A DNA stretch of 64,000 bases, taken from positions 310,001 through 374,000 of the forward strand of contig VWZW01000522.1 of assembly GCA_013397115.1 (NCBI GenBank), given 5' to 3'. The notes below the pieces were generated by a model. That model was not told the DNA's origin. It worked only from the letters and a program-made list of their open reading frames with translations, and ran no database searches. Shown piece after piece: positions 20,937 through 34,884 of the stretch. How positions within the stretch are numbered: the stretch's first letter is position 1; each line of letters opens with the position of its first letter. The translations under genes were made by a program, and so were the position numbers. The DNA is from Edolisoma coerulescens (taxonomy: Eukaryota > Chordata > Aves > Passeriformes > Campephagidae).

Positions 20937-22544
20937 CTAGAAAAGTGTGAGGGTGCAGTGAAGAGATACTTATTTTCCTGCTACATCAAGGACTAGAAGT
21001 GTCTCATGGCAGGTAATAATTCCATTTCTCGGGTAAAACACAGTCTAGTTTGTGTGATAGCAGGAAGTAGCTTTGCAGACACGACAGGCAAGGTGTGGTT
21101 GCTTTGATTAAGAGCACGTCTTGATGTTTTAGGCAAGGAAATGCTTGGCTGTGATTACGTTCAGGGTTCTAATGTTGAGGGTTCTTATGTTGATTCTAAG
21201 AAATGTGCACAGCCTCTGGGACTACCCCCCATCTGGATTCATATTATCAGGCTCTGAGGGCTGTCAGCATTGCCTCTCTCACACTTGCAGCATTTACAGC
21301 AGGAGCAGCTTCATTCTATGGCTTGGTTCATCTCTGTCTTTAGAGATCTCATGCTGTGTAAGGTTTATTTCCATGCCAAAGCCACTCAGAGTCTGTACAG
21401 CTGGCTTGCTCTTCCCTCCAGCAATGACACCAGTTTCTTCACATGCCTGTGATTGTCAACAGTCTACTCACTTTTTTGTAGTGCATGGCAGGTCTGATGA
21501 CAATTGGCCTCCTTCAGGGTTGGGAACTCACACGAAGAAATCCTGCATCATCCTGAAAGTGCCTTTGCCTACAGAGGCTCCATGTTATGCTATCAGTGGG
21601 GAATGCTGTATGTTGCACAGGTAGAGCTGAAAGCACAGGTTAGGGTTAGGGGGGCTTCATGATGGGAAGGAATAACTTTCCTGCTAGGAGGAGAAAGATG
21701 CAACATCAAGACTCTGGAAAAAGGAGCCTTCAGTGAGGTGGCCTTGTACCAGACAAATGGAACCACATCTGATTCAGACCACTCACCCGTCATGAAAAGT
21801 GTCAGTCAGGCAGCACAGCAGAGACACTGTTAATAGAGCAGAGAAGGATTGCCCAGGAGCACTGGGCTGAGTGGATACTCAGGACGCTTAGGCAAGGTCC
21901 ACTTCCTCACTTAACTGAGCCTCTCAGAAGAGAGGAACAGCACAAATAAGTTTGGGGATGAATCGATAAAAGGGTCTTTAAAAAATGAGACAGATTATGG
22001 GGTTGCTTAATTTGGCTTCTAAATTATGAACAAATGTGAGTAAATAATTTTCTCTCTTAATGATTCCCTGATGAAAAAGATTCTTTACAGGAAGGACTGC
22101 TTTTGAGCTTAGCCAGAATTTCCAAGGAAACTTCTCTGATGCCAGACATTTGTTTGGTTTTTATGGTTTTTTTTTTCCTCCTACAGAATGAGCCCCAAAC
22201 AATGAATTTGCACAAGCAGAAATCACTACAGTAAAATACCATAGTCTGTGCACATATCCATGTCGCATGTGAAAACTGCATTGAGCAATTACCATTGTAT
22301 GTGCTGCTTTGAGATTAAACAGCATGAAATATGTGTGGGGGTCTCTTGGGGGATGGTGGTAGGTAACTGATGGTATGGCGGGTGTTTAAAACTCCTGGGG
22401 TGAGGATATGAACATCACCTGCCAGATTCACTTTGTTTGCATTGTCTGATGATTGATTTATTTGCCGAATGAAGTATCAGTTTTATTTACCAAATATAAT
22501 GTGTAAGTCTCTCTATTCAGCAGCATTCCTTAATGGTGGTGCTA
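20937..22544. other. Intergenic, nothing recognised
   Basis: Mixed-composition sequence with chance open frames on both strands. A 40-nt stretch at about 21785-21824 has acceptor- and donor-like ends on the minus strand, but its phase does not fit the candidate exon at 20.9 kb. Confidence 0.5.
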
Positions 22545-22613
22545 GGTTGATGGTTGGACCAGATGATCTTGAAGGTCTCTTCCAAACTTGGTATTCTGTG
22601 ATTCTATGATAGT
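22545..22613 (+). mobile_element. CR1 3' terminal fragment
   Basis: Short plus-strand CR1 tail: TTGGACCAGATGATCTTGAA, GGTCTCTTCCAAACTTGG, then ATTCTGTGATTCTATG. Only the last 70 bases of the element are present. Confidence 0.9.
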
Positions 22614-22904
22614 TTTACTGGGCATAGTTCTACTGGCTTGTGTGGGTTGCTTGCTGCTTCATTATACTTGAAATAACTTTAGAGTATGACTACCACTTCT
22701 TATTTCTTACCAGTTAAGTGGACGACAAGCAGTCGTTAGATAAACAGTGTAATTAAACCCACACATTTACACTAATACAAATTTAATATCAATGAACTGG
22801 AAATGGCTGATTCTTTGCAAAAAGAAAATTAGCTGTCTTAACTATCAAAATGCTGTCTGAAAAATCAAAGTAAAAACCAATTCAGGCAGCTGTAATGGTA
22901 GAAA

Positions 22905-23400
22905 AAGAATAGAACTGTTTTTAGTTGGAAGGGACCTGTGTCGATCATCTACTCCAACTACCTGACACTTCAGGGCTGACCAGAGGTTAAAGCGTGTTAT
23001 TAAGGATGTGTCCGAAAGCCTGATAAACACTGACAGGCTTGGGGCATCAACCACCTCTCTAGGAAGCCTCTTCCAGGGTTTGACCGCTCTCTCTGTAGAG
23101 AAGTGCTTCCTAATATCCAGTCTAAACCTTTTCTGACACAGTTTTGAATCATTCCCACACATTGTCTTGATGGATCCCAGGGGGAAGAGATTAGCATCCC
23201 TCTCTCCACTTCCCCTCCAAAGGGAGGTGCAAAGAGGAAGGTGCATTCCTCAGCCTCCTTTTCTCCAAACTAGACAAGCCCAAAGTCCTCTGCTGCTCCT
23301 CACAGGACGTGGCTTCCAGCTCTTTCACCAGCTTTGCTGCCCTATCCTGAATGTATTCAAGAACCCTCACATATGTGTGTCCTGCAGTGCCCGTGTTGTT
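22905..23400 (-). mobile_element. CR1 LINE fragment, diverged subfamily
   Basis: Minus-strand CR1 whose plus-strand reading starts TTTAGTTGGAAGGGACCTGT and goes on with CTTCCAGGGTTTGACCGCTC and AGTGCTTCCTAATATCCAGT. Antisense ORF2 follows, with LGLSSLEKRRLR-like residues in sense. It is more diverged than the copies at 5.0 and 16.0 kb and lacks the terminal ATTCT-type tail. Confidence 0.88.
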
Positions 23401-24599
23401 TTCCTTCCTTTTTAATCCCTTTCTGTACTTACCATGGCAGATGTCCCCATAAGGCACCTCTTTGGTGTTTATTTACTGCAGGCTTCCTATCTATTTAAAG
23501 AAGAGCAGTAGCTGCCACCCAAGGGCAGTTCAGTTCACTTGGCTCTGGGATTGTTCCGGATTGTTCCTCTCTTCTTTCTGCTGTCAAAGCCCAGGATGAT
23601 GGGATTTCCAGTGTAATTATGCCATTTAGGTAGGATGGGTCTAGATCCTCTGTCACATTGGATGGGAGCTGGAAGAAGGAGGGCTGCTTTCCTCCCCACT
23701 TGCTGGTGCTACCAATGGTCTTGAAGAGTTGGTGGACTGGGTGTGAGGGATTTGACAGGGCCTTTGGCTGGGCACTTGGAGAAATTGCTGACTGAAGTCG
23801 CATATGTTTGTGTCTGTGCTAGAAATTTCAGAAATCCCACAGAGGGATTGCAGGAATCAATGGATCCTGCAAGTGGAGTGCTGCAGGAATCAATGCACAG
23901 ACTCCACACAGAGCACAGAGAGCCCATGGCTGGTGCTTGTCTCTGTAGGAAATGTTGCAGAGAAGCCTTTTTGGACATCAGTGTGTGAAGTGGTCTGGTA
24001 AAGTTAGCTCTATTGAAATAACCAGATTAAATGCTAAAGAACTGTCCCTGCATGACAACAGCTTTTGGTGTAACTTCCTAGAAAGGGAAAAAGATGTCGT
24101 GCTAACCAGGCTCTTCTGAGTTCTCAATGGACTGAGATGCAGTGATTGTGGTTGCATGCTAAGAACTTTTTGCAAGTCTCCTCCCCCTTCTTTCAATGAA
24201 GTCGGTCTCCTGGAAGAAGCATATAATGGAAGCAAATGAATTTGGTGCCTACTGCATGTCTGGGCAAAGGACAAGAGGATGAGAGACAATTAATAAATCA
24301 ACTCTGTCCTTACCCTTTCTATATATCTGCATGAAATTATAGGCTTTGTGTCACAAAGATATTTTCCTTCATCTAAGCAATGAAAAGGGGGAAAAGAGGC
24401 TTTTTGTGTAGTGGAAAAAACACTGCCATCTCCAAAGGCACTTAAATTCTGTGAGAAATAAGAAGTGACAGAGAGGATGTTTCATGAAGTACCAACCTGC
24501 TCCTTGTACCAACAGCAGCTCACCAAAATAAAGATCTCTCTGACAGCAGGTAAGGCTTGTTCAGGGGGAGTTGTCTTTACCTTTGCAATTTATTCTGTG
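23401..24599. other. Intergenic, nothing recognised
   Basis: No element or gene identified. A strong minus-strand donor match (CCATG then GTAAGTACAG, at about 23427-23418) lacks a convincing acceptor upstream. Confidence 0.5.
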
Positions 24600-25451
24600 C
24601 ATGCAGATCCCACAGAAGAGTGAATAGGGCCAGGAGGTGCTCCAGGCACCAGAGCAGAGATTCCCCTGCAGCTCGTTGCGAAGACCACGGTGGGGCAGCT
24701 GTGCTCCTGCAGCCATGGAGGTCCGCAGACATCCACCTACAGCTTGTGGAAGATCCCATGCTGGAGCAAGTGGGTACCCAAAGGAAGCAGTGACCACCAC
24801 GTGGGAAGCTCACACTGGAGCGGGTTCCTGGCAGGACCTGTGGCCCCATGGAAAGATGAGCCCACTCTGGAGCAGGTTTTCTGCCAGGACTTGTGACCCT
24901 GTGGGACGCCCAGGCTGGAGCAGCCTGTTCCTGAAGGACTGCACCCCATGGAAGGAACCCATGCTGGAGCAATTGGTGCAGAACTGCAACCCATGGGAAA
25001 GCTGGAGAAGTATATGAAGGACCATCTCCTGTAGGACAGACCCCATACTGGAGCAGAGGAGGATCATGAGGAGTCATCTCTGAGGAGGAAGGAACAGCAG
25101 AGGCAACATGTGATGAACTAACCACAATCCCCATTCCCTGTCCCCCTAAGCTCCTAGATGGAGAAGGTAGAGGAAATTGGGAGTGAAGTTGAGCCCATAA
25201 AGAAGGGAGGGATGGGGCAAAGAGACTTTGAGATTTGGTTTTATTTCTCATTACCCCACTCTGATTTGACTGGTAATAAATGAAATAAATTTTCCCAAGT
25301 CTGTTTTGCCCACGACAGTAATTGGTGAGTGATCTCTCCCTGTCCTTATCTTGACCCGTGAGCCTTTTGTTCTCTCCTCTGTCTGGGTGATGAGGAGAGT
25401 GATAGAGTGGTACATGGGAACCTGGTGTCCAGACAAGGTCAACTAACCACA
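24600..25451 (+). mobile_element. Avian ERV long terminal repeat, 5' truncated
   Basis: This is an LTR of an old avian endogenous retrovirus (ERVL-like group from memory of the repeat) in plus orientation. It contains a set of about 50-bp tandem units, each with CTGGAGC (24761, 24815, 24867, 24915, 24964, 25048), two overlapping AATAAA signals at 25275-25289, and a conserved 3' part (GGTGAGTGATCTCTCCCTGT) ending near CCACA at 25451. No internal retroviral coding region adjoins it, so it is a solo or partial LTR. A 291-codon open frame on the opposite strand comes from the repeat units and is not a gene. Confidence 0.85.
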
Positions 25452-26788
25452 ACGTTTAGTGTTTTTCCTGAAGTTAAACTTATACCCAGTTAGTGTGTCA
25501 TGCTCCTTGCTGTTTTTAAACCCGTAGGCCAGAAGTCCCATTGAGGTCACAGGAGAGGTGAATTCATTGCAGGCTTAGTTGCACTTTTTTTTCCACTCTG
25601 AAATGGAATACTGTTGAATAACCCTCATCAGTGCTTAATAGGTAATACAAACATGTGTTGAAATTAGCAGGTCCTTCTAACAGCCTTCAAGATCAACCAT
25701 TTCCCCTCAGTTTTACATTTTTCTACTTCATTGCAAAGAATGTTTTCTTTTGCTGGGTTGTAAAATCCTCTTCAGTAACATAAAAATGAAATGTGCATGT
25801 CCACAAAGTAAATGTGAATCTGTTTGCTCTGCTTATTCTAATTTAGTTCTTGTGTACACTTATTTCATGGGTAAAATTGTAATTTAAGGTGCTCCTTATA
25901 CTGTATCTCTGCTTATCGTCATAATTGAAATTCTCAAAGCAGCTAATCACCAGGACCACCTCTGGTCTGAATACTTTTTAAATAAAGCTGTGAAGCTTTT
26001 CTCTCCATTATTTCAAAATGTGAAAAATTATTCTGTCACTCTAGCTGTAGCAGTCACTATCTCAGAAAAAATATATGGTTCTATTTCCCTGTCATTTACA
26101 TAATTTGATTGGATATATTTTGCAATTTTCCTTTTAATTGGAATTCCTTCTTATTCTTCATGAGAATTATTGTGCACCTCACCCTATAATTTCCAAACTA
26201 ATGTATATCAGTGCTTTTTTGTTCGCTGGCATTATGATGTTGAAAATACTTTGCATTCTTCCTTTAAGAGTAGTTGAATCACCGGAGGCATTTCCTCTGG
26301 GTGCAAAAATGGCATTACTGATCAAACTGAGTAAATTTCAAAAATTGTAAATAGTATTAAAAGTTAATTATGTCTCACAGTATAAAAATCATGCTGGTAA
26401 ATAGACTGTTCTAGCTGTTTTGTGAGATTCTTTTTTTCTTTGCCTGCTGTTTGTTTGAAGCAGCTAAGAGTAAGTATCTGAGCTGAAACGCAGTTCAGGT
26501 TACTCTCAGCTGTTATAAAAAGGAGATAGGTCAAATGAGAAGCAGCCATCATCCCTTTGGAGATGACAGCCCCTGATCCTGCCCTTTGCCCCTATTAGAC
26601 AGACCCAGCTGGGATAACTGCTAGGGAGTGATGTGGGCTGTCAAAGCCTATGGTGAAACACCTGAAGCGTGCTTTCTGACTGCTTGGCATTACATTTGTC
26701 ATTTGTATGGAGGCACTGCAAGTGAAAAATGAATGTTAAAAGCAAACTGGTTGGCTACAACAGTGCTTTCTAGCTATTTAAAATATCA
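25452..26788. other. Intergenic, nothing recognised
   Basis: AT-rich unique-looking sequence without recognised elements or exons. Confidence 0.5.
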
Positions 26789-26883
26789 AATCACAAAATA
26801 ATTTCAGCTGGAAAAGAGTCTCTGAAGGACCATCTAGTCCAACAGCGTGCTCAAACCAAGACTGATTTCCAAGTTAGACCAGG
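26789..26883 (-). mobile_element. CR1 3' tail fragment
   Basis: Short minus-strand CR1 terminus: ATCACAAAATAATTTCAGCT, AGGACCATCTAGTCCAACA. Diverged and truncated after about 95 bases. Confidence 0.65.
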
Positions 26884-29800
26884 GAGCTGATAAATGGGTA
26901 AAGGTGTATAAATATGGGTCAGGGGAGAATTAACCTTATCTGTGTTGAAACAGGTCTGGACTAGGAAAAGAAAAAAACATTATAAACTAGTATGAGCGTT
27001 TAAAGAGTTTCTGGAAAAAATTGCCTTTTCTTCATGACTGTGTGTATTCCTGTTGCACGCTGACAAGCCCTGTCTTTTTGATAAGACCCTAATAAAACAC
27101 ATCCTTGGTTAAGAAGCTTCCTCTGGGATGGTGCCAGCATACGCTGCATTCTCTGTCCTACTAACTGTCCTCCACAGTCCCCAAGCGTGCCGTGTCTCTG
27201 TCAGTCACCCTGATTATAATTTTGAACCCCGCTGCACAGAAGTCACAATGTCCCAGAAGCATCCACTCCCACTCTTAAAAATTGCTAATTATGGAAGTGT
27301 CCCTTTCCCCATTAGCTCACTGCTGCGAGCAGAAAGTACAAAAATTAGGCTAAAATGTCAAGCAGGGGAGGGGATGCTGGATCCTTCCTTGGTAAAGGAA
27401 TGTGAGGGGAGAGGGGAAGAAAAGAGAGCAGGGAATCCTGCATCAGTTGAGGAGAAGGGGGGAAATGGTGTGGAAGGTCCCGGGTTCAAGGTCGTGTGGA
27501 CTGATTGCTGAGGCACAGGCTCTCAGGTGTACCCAATATATGTCTTGAGGGCATGCTTTGAAACTTTTTTTCTGATTTCATTAAAATTAGATGCATTTTT
27601 TCCTCAATTTATTAATAGTTAGGACATTATGTAGGGAACTGGATGTCCTCAGAGCTCTGAGAAGGTATTTTAGCGGCTTCACTACACTCTATCCTGGACT
27701 CACTGTAAACAATTTTCTAATGTAAATAAAATCTTCATTTTAAGAGCTCAAGCTGTTTCCATGGCATCCTGCTAGTGATTCCTGGTCACAAAAGAAACTG
27801 ATTTGTGCTGCAGGCAATACTGTGGTACCAAATTTTGTGCAACTGTACAGCCACATGGAAACAAAAACATGAGGAAAAGGTCACAGAAGAATTTCCTTCT
27901 CATAAAGAGAAGTTTCTCTTATCACAAACAAAAATTTTTATCTTGCGAAGAGACTCCACCTTTTACTTGGAGCTGACAGAGCAGCTTTGTATTCCCTTGT
28001 CCCAGGTTGGCTGTAATGGGTGTGAGTCAGGGAGGGGACGAGCAGCAAGGTGTGAGTCATCCCTACTATTTTTGACTGCAGAAGTACCCACTAGTGTCCC
28101 AGGGAGGCTAAATTTATGTTAGGACCACCTGGAGATGGCACGTGGTGCCACTGCATTGTTTCACCTCATGCTGAGCCCCCTCCCCAGGGGCTCTGATGCC
28201 CAGAATCCAACTTGGGTTTGTCCCAGCTGCACAGCCCCGGCTCAGGCACCCACTGGTATGGCCAAGCTGCGAGTAAAATCATGGGACATAAGGAAGGCAG
28301 AATTGCAGGCTGAGATAGGGCTGTTGAGAGCAATTTAGGAGGCAAAACTGAGCAACATGGACAGTATAAAATCCTAAAGAACTGTAGTGAGGAGGAGCTA
28401 GGTCACAGCATGGAGCAGCAGGACTGACCCTTCCCCATCTGCCTGATGCCTGCTGGGCTAGCAAAGGCTCCCTTAGGGGTCTTATCAGCCCGGGGAGCAT
28501 ACTAATGCCTGGTAACTCCTTAAACCCCAACAGGCTTTTGTGTGTATTCAGCAAGAAAAGCTGCCTGGTGGAAACCCAACCAAGCTGTGTGTACCTTGTT
28601 GGCAGAGTCTCTGGGCACATGGCAGGAGCTGGACACAATGACCCAGAGAGAGCCACCGGTACCCTGAAAAATGGCAGAGGGAGTCCACAAATACATGTGA
28701 CACCAGATATGCTTTTGCCTGACTGCAGCTGTCCCAAAAGGTCGAAGTATAGTGAGATACCAGCCTGTCCTGCCCAGCAGCCATCAGCCTTGGTCACTCT
28801 GGAAGGGAAGCACTGATGATATTTTCTAAAGTGTCACCATGCCTCCTTCATGCCATTGCAGAGCTGTTCCCAAAGCAGGGCTGGGCTTTCAAGTCTCAAG
28901 CAAGAACTGAGGTGCTCTTAAAGCCAAGGGGAAAATACACTCCTTCATCTTGTGCTACTTCCATATATAGATGCTACAGGATTTTTTCCATCTTAGCCAT
29001 TGCTTTTAATACTGATGAACACTGAAAAAAAAAGACTCAAAAACATAACCAATTTACCCTTCCATAATTTGAGCAGTTATCAATCAATTAATTACCTAAG
29101 TTTATTTATACTTCATCGCAATCATTAGTGCGGTGTTCTATGGTTTCACTGGGTGTTGTATGAGAAGTTGCTTTCTCTTGTTTGTTCAAATCAGCTCCTT
29201 ACTAATTTCACTGAATGTTCTTGCACCAAGAGAGGTGATGCAAAATCCTTCTATCTTCACCACCATGATGTTGGAAACCTCCAATGTATTCCTCCTAACA
29301 TATGATTTAACTTTGTACTTTTCCAAGAAATAGTAAAAATATCTTTCAATTTATTATTTTTTTAAATGTTAACCTTTCTAAAGAAGGAAGAAAAGACTGC
29401 AACCTGTGATTGTGGTTCATTCTTTCTTTGATGATCCAGTTGTAGTTTAATATGGCAATTGCTGATTGCTAATAAGAGACTAAGATACTGTGCTTTAAGA
29501 AAAGGGTACCTGTTTTAAGTCAGATACAGACACATGCAGAAGGATTATTGGGCAGGATATTTTGTTGTAAGAAACACCCTTTTTGTTCACAGCACAGAGG
29601 CTTTCAAAAATAATTGCAAATAAATGTCATGAAAAAACCACAAGTGGGCCTTATGTGATAAAAAAAGAGCATGATTTTGAGGTGTATACAAATTGTGAAA
29701 TGTATGTGGAGCATATTTGTATAGATATGCAGTGTTCTCAATACTAACAAGAGATGCAGCAGTAGCAATAGGTGACAGGGCTGAGCAATAGTATATTATT

Positions 29801-30918
29801 CAAGGCAGTTCCTTGAAAATGCATCAGATAGGTGTGTAAGTTTCAGAAAAAGAAGTAAATCTTCTAGTTTTTAATGCTGACTGAAAAAAAAAGTTAAAAA
29901 TTTATATTCTGGGAGGAGTCAAAGTGTTTTCTTCTGAATTATCAGTACTTTATTGAGGGCTTAAATAGAAATTCAATGTTGTTCCCATGGCTTGTAGACA
30001 CCCATGAATCACTGAAGTCATTCTCTATTGACAGAATTATCTTTCTTTAGTGACCAGCTAAGAAAATATACTTTGCCTTTCACTTTCTGTATTGATACTA
30101 CTTAAAGATTAACTAGAAGATTATGTTCCACTCCCACCTAGTGGCAAATAAAACATGCACAGTGTAATTATTTTTTTTAATGACAAAGTGAATTTGTGTT
30201 GTCCTTCCTAGAAATCCACTCTGGCTTGCTTAAAAATTACATACAATCAACTTCTAAATCAAAGCACGCCTACTTGAGTCAGTAAAAATTAAAAACAAAA
30301 ACATGCTTCTGTACCTGTAACTTGGCAGCTTTTGTATAAAAGAAAATTAAGACGTATTTAGGCCACGGTTTTATGACTTAGCTTTATTTTTCACGTTTAA
30401 TGTGTGCAGTCAATAATAGGATGAGACTGTAAGTTGTCAGGTCATGCACATTAGAAAAAAAAAAAGTGAGTAGCGGTTTGTTTGGCTTTAAAACGGCCCA
30501 GATAGAGAGTGTCCCCAAGTGGAATCCCAGGCTGCTGGAGCAGCCAGTTGCTGCCTGGGTCCTTACTGAGCTGTCAAGTCCAGCTCAGAGAGCAGGTCTG
30601 GGGACAGGGGTTACCAAATACCACGGGACCAAAGTCAGCCATCGAGACTTGTTCAGGCCTGAAGATGTGATGGATGGGATTTAGCTCCAGGTTGCTGCCT
30701 CAGCACAGGAGTCTGTAATCTTGCCATGTGCCTATAGAGTTGACATAGACTGCTTCTGCAGAGTCAGCTTTCATTAAAGACCATTCCTAACACTGTGGCT
30801 GCAAAGTAAATCTACTGGAGCTGTTTTCCTAGATAGGCTGATGCAACTCTGAGACTAGAACTGAGATGTGTAAAGACATGCTGATTAGCTTGTTTGATGA
30901 GCTTCAACATCTTGGAAG
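26884..30918. other. Intergenic, nothing recognised
   Basis: The 28.0-28.8 kb part is somewhat GC-richer, which yields longer chance open frames on both strands. The rest is AT-rich. No gene, RNA gene or dated repeat could be supported. Confidence 0.5.
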
Positions 30919-31345
30919 CACAGAATCATAAAATTATATGGTTGGGAGAGGCTCCAAAAAGTCATATAGTCTATTCCCATGCCAAAAAGTAGAAACTCCC
31001 CTATCAGCAACGTTCCTTGACAAGCAGTAATACAGCCTAGTCTTTAGTATCTCAAAAGCCGGATCTTTCACATTCCTACTACAGCTTATTCCATGCTTCT
31101 GTATCCTCAGTGATAGAAAGTTTTTTTCTGGTATCTAATCTGTATCTTCTTTGTTACAGACACAGCCCATTAACTCCTATATTCCCTTTAGGCATCCCTG
31201 CCTGCAGTTTTGGATTTTCTTGAGTTGAGGCTGTCTTCTTTCCAGACTGAACAACCTTTTACCTCATAGGTCATGTTTTCTAGATCTCTGGTCATTCTGA
31301 TTGCTGTCCTCTGGACTTTCTCAGTACCAGTGTGGATAGGCCAGA
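30919..31345 (-). mobile_element. Old CR1 LINE fragment
   Basis: Diverged minus-strand CR1: CACAGAATCATAAAATTATA, TATGGTTGGGAGAGGCTCC, CACAGCCCATTAACTCCTAT, CCAGACTGAACAACCTTTTA and TGTCCTCTGGACTTTCTCAG match reversed CR1 landmarks in order. Many substitutions suggest an old subfamily. Confidence 0.78.
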
Positions 31346-33207
31346 TGAATATTTTACTACTTTTTTATGGGTTATACTCCTAATGTTATGACCAAGTAGA
31401 ATATATAAGTTTTGTTGACGTCATTGGCTTCTGTTCTGCTTATGATCCGCTGAAATGCCGGATCTTTGCAGACCTGCTGTCTGGCCCAGTCTTGCGACTC
31501 ATCATTCCTGCTTAAGGGTAGACTTCTGTACTTTTCTTTGCTGAATCATAGGCTGTTTTAGAAAAGGTTTCTTCAGTTTAGCAATTACTTTGAATTCTAA
31601 CCCTGTTCAAAAGCTTATTTTCTTCTTTTATGTATTTATTTTTTAATTTGCAGTTTTGATAGGATTATGCTTTTTTCCATCAGTTGGTAATAGATGGTCC
31701 TAAGATAACCCTGCAGAAACATTGCTTTTGCTCTTCTGATGCAGTAATTTAATCTGTAGTTCGTTCAGGAGAATTCTGTTTTCCAAGTTCAGCTATGTGA
31801 CATCTGCTATTTCTCCTCTACCCACAAAAGGAAACTATTTTAGCCTAATGTTTGTCCTTGACAAATCCACATTGATTGTTACTTATTCCCTTGTTTTATG
31901 GATGCTTAAAGATACTGGGCTGTTTGTTTCAGGGGCTTGGGTGAACTGAAGACAACTAGCTATTCTTCTGTGTTTACTCTTGCTTTTGTCTCCTTTTAAA
32001 GCTGAGTCTCCCTTTCAAGTTTTACAGTAACTCATCTGTTCTCCAAATGTGCTCAAAGATAGCTCACATCAAGTTGTTTAATCCACTAGGATAATATTCA
32101 TGAGGCCTGGCTGATTTGAAAAAACACTTTTCTTACTTGAATGCTTTCCAATCCATCTTTTCTCTGTTCTGAACAGTGATTTGTCACTCTCTTTGGTTCA
32201 TTAGCTAATTGATTTGTTGTTTTGTGTGAAAACAAACATGGAAAGGTATTTGGTCTTCCCTGGTGTCATCTGCCAATAGGTTGTCTTTTCAATAAAGCAA
32301 CAGATCCACATTTTTCTTGGTCATTTTCTTGGTATTTGGTGTCTCTACAGATGGATTTATCTACCTGCATCTCCTCTTTTTTTTTTCCTCTGGGAATTTC
32401 TGATTTTTCCCTTAATTGCTTATGCTATTATTTTGTATACTCCCCAATCAATCTGACGTTGTTTCTATGGACGTGTGTTTATTTCCCTCATTTGACATAA
32501 TTGGAAAGACCATAAGACAGCTAAACTGATTTCTCATTGCAGCTCCTGTTCTCCCTCTGCCCTGGGAAAACTCACTTGCAGAGTAGCTTCTCTACCCAGA
32601 CAAAGTTTCAAAGAGCCTTTTTTCTCTTTATATGTGAGACCTGTGAGATTTTACCTGTGAATTCTCTGTGCTTATTGAAGTCTATCTCCCTGAAATCCCT
32701 GTTTAATTACCGTTTTCTGCCTCTTCCCTTCTTAGGGAATGTGAGTGTTACCTTTACACACTTAGTCTCACATTCTCAATCACTTTCTGCTTCTGGTAAG
32801 GATAAGATTTGCAAAAGCCTTCTTTAACTGCTTCTTCTACCCTCTTAAAAAAAAGAACATCTCAAGAGCTATGTGTGGCTGTGTTTTCTCCAACAATTTT
32901 GGTTTAATTGAATACCTTCACTAGTGCTGACTCTTGAATAGTTGCAAGCAATTCTGTCTTGCGTTGGTCTCATCTTCTTTGGTCACCAAGAGCCACCTAA
33001 CTCCCCATGCTAGCAAACACGTCCCTCCTCCCATCTCTTTCCACCAAAGTTTATTTAAGAAGTTTTTCTCCTTCAGCATTTTGGATCTTTGAGCCCCACA
33101 GATGCACACAGTAATGCTTTATCTCTTCTTTCCTGGAGAAACTACACAACTTATATTAACAAATCACTTGTTTCCATAAATCTAATAACGGATAGTATTT
33201 GCCTAAC

Positions 33208-33248
33208 CCATAATAAGGGATATATGCATGAGCCATAATAAGGGATAT
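33208..33248 (+). repeat. 25-bp tandem duplication (16-bp exact core)
   Basis: CCATAATAAGGGATAT occurs at 33208-33223 and again at 33233-33248. Confidence 0.9.
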
Positions 33249-34884
33249 TTGCAGTGATATAAACATTCCTTTAACTGATGGGATTTATTTTCCTCTCCTC
33301 ATGGAAAGCATTTTGTAGTGGTGTGATTGTTCCATGCTGTTGAGTTTGAACTGCTCTAAGTTTGTGATTGTGACAGAAGGTATGGAAAGTTGATGTGTTT
33401 ATAAGGCCTATGCTTCCTTTACATGTTTTCAAAGCATTAAAAGTGCAACTTTACCAATTCCCACATGCTACAGTTTAGTTTTATTATATCCAGGATTCTG
33501 CAACACAGTGATTGAAATGTTAAAGATGGCCTCTCATTAATTGAACATAGTATCAAGGATAAATTAAATTAAATGAAGAGGGCTGTAGTGGCATTGTTGA
33601 TTAATGTATTGTGTTCAGTAAAAGCCTCTGTTCTTCTCTTCATTGAACTCAGAAGAGTCCAGGTTCTTTGATATACAGCTCACAGTGGTTTTGTCACAGA
33701 GTACACAGGCATTGATTGTAATTTATTTTATGCAGCTTATGTTCCCAGTGTATATTTCATCAAGGCACTAAATACGGATAGAACCATTTAAAGGATCAAC
33801 ATCCTTGAAGATAAGATACTCACTTTTTAAAATTATGTTCCATTCCTTTTCCAAAAGCTTATGCTGAAGATTTAATTTGAAGTGTTTGGCTGATGAGTTG
33901 AAAGGGAAACATACTGTTAGATGGATGGATAGTAAGATGGATGGAACGTAATTCATAGCTTACCTGAAATCAAAATATTTTCTTTTCTCATGTGTTTCTT
34001 TGCATTATTCTGAATTTTTGAAGATTAAGTTCAAATCAGATATAGGCTCTTCAAAAAAGTGTAGTGCAAAGAATTTCTAAATCCTCATTTGAGTATGCAG
34101 ATAGATGTAGCATCAGTGCAATAGAGGAGAACATCTAAGTTTTGGCTTGAAGGCATTGGCTGTCTAGTATATCAGTAGGCAAACTGTTCACTAAACTAGA
34201 GGGAGCTTTATAATTCCTTGCGAAGTCTTTGGTGTTTACGAATACTTCTCATCATACAGATGAGTCGTGATGTTCTTGCTTTTTAAATTGTTGAAAATAT
34301 GAAAGCCAGATACTTGATGCTTAAAATGCCTTTGCTTCCCAGAGAGTATTCCTCCTATGAAGTTTTATTGTTCTTGACTTCGTGTTTATCTACAGTGAAT
34401 AATGATATGTCGTGGATAATGAATTACTATGTATTTCATCGAGGAAAAAAAAAGCAGGTAAACTTCTGAGTCCAAATATACAATTTTCTCCAATTATGCA
34501 AAGAATATGAGAAATAAGAAACAAGACAAGAAAGAAAACCAGAAAAACTTTCTTCAAAAGATCGACTAAGTCATGTCAGTAGGACTGCCTCTTCTTGTCC
34601 ATTGGGTGAAATTATTAGTAAGATGAAAAGACAAGACAATCCACTACAGAAAAGTGAGATGCCAGAAGCTACCAGTACTCCTCTAGAAATTCACTTCATG
34701 CAGCAGAACCTTGGGGGCAAACTTGTTCTCTGCATCCTTTCCTAGGCTTGAGTATCTGACTTAGCATGCAGGTTTTATGTGAAAAATACTCCATGCCATG
34801 GGTTATCGTGCTTCAGCACCATAATGTATTTTCCAGATCAATGATCTTCCTTCAATAGCTTTACTGGTGAATCTTGGGAGGTCT

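Noticed and set aside
24519..24549. Exon-like stretch ending in GCAGGTAAGG on the plus strand
   Set aside because: About 30 nt only, no partner exons, adjacent to the LTR.
24577..25452. 291-codon open frame on the minus strand
   Set aside because: It lies antisense through the ERV LTR repeat units, has no recognisable domain, and is explained by the repeated GC-rich units.
28279..28797. 172-codon minus-strand open frame
   Set aside because: GC-richer stretch, no domain, no splice context, other frames open as well; most likely chance.
33829..34011. Two short exon-like pieces on the minus strand separated by about 70 bases
   Set aside because: Phases fit, but the intron would be unusually short, one acceptor is weak and the frames are only 15 and 21 codons.
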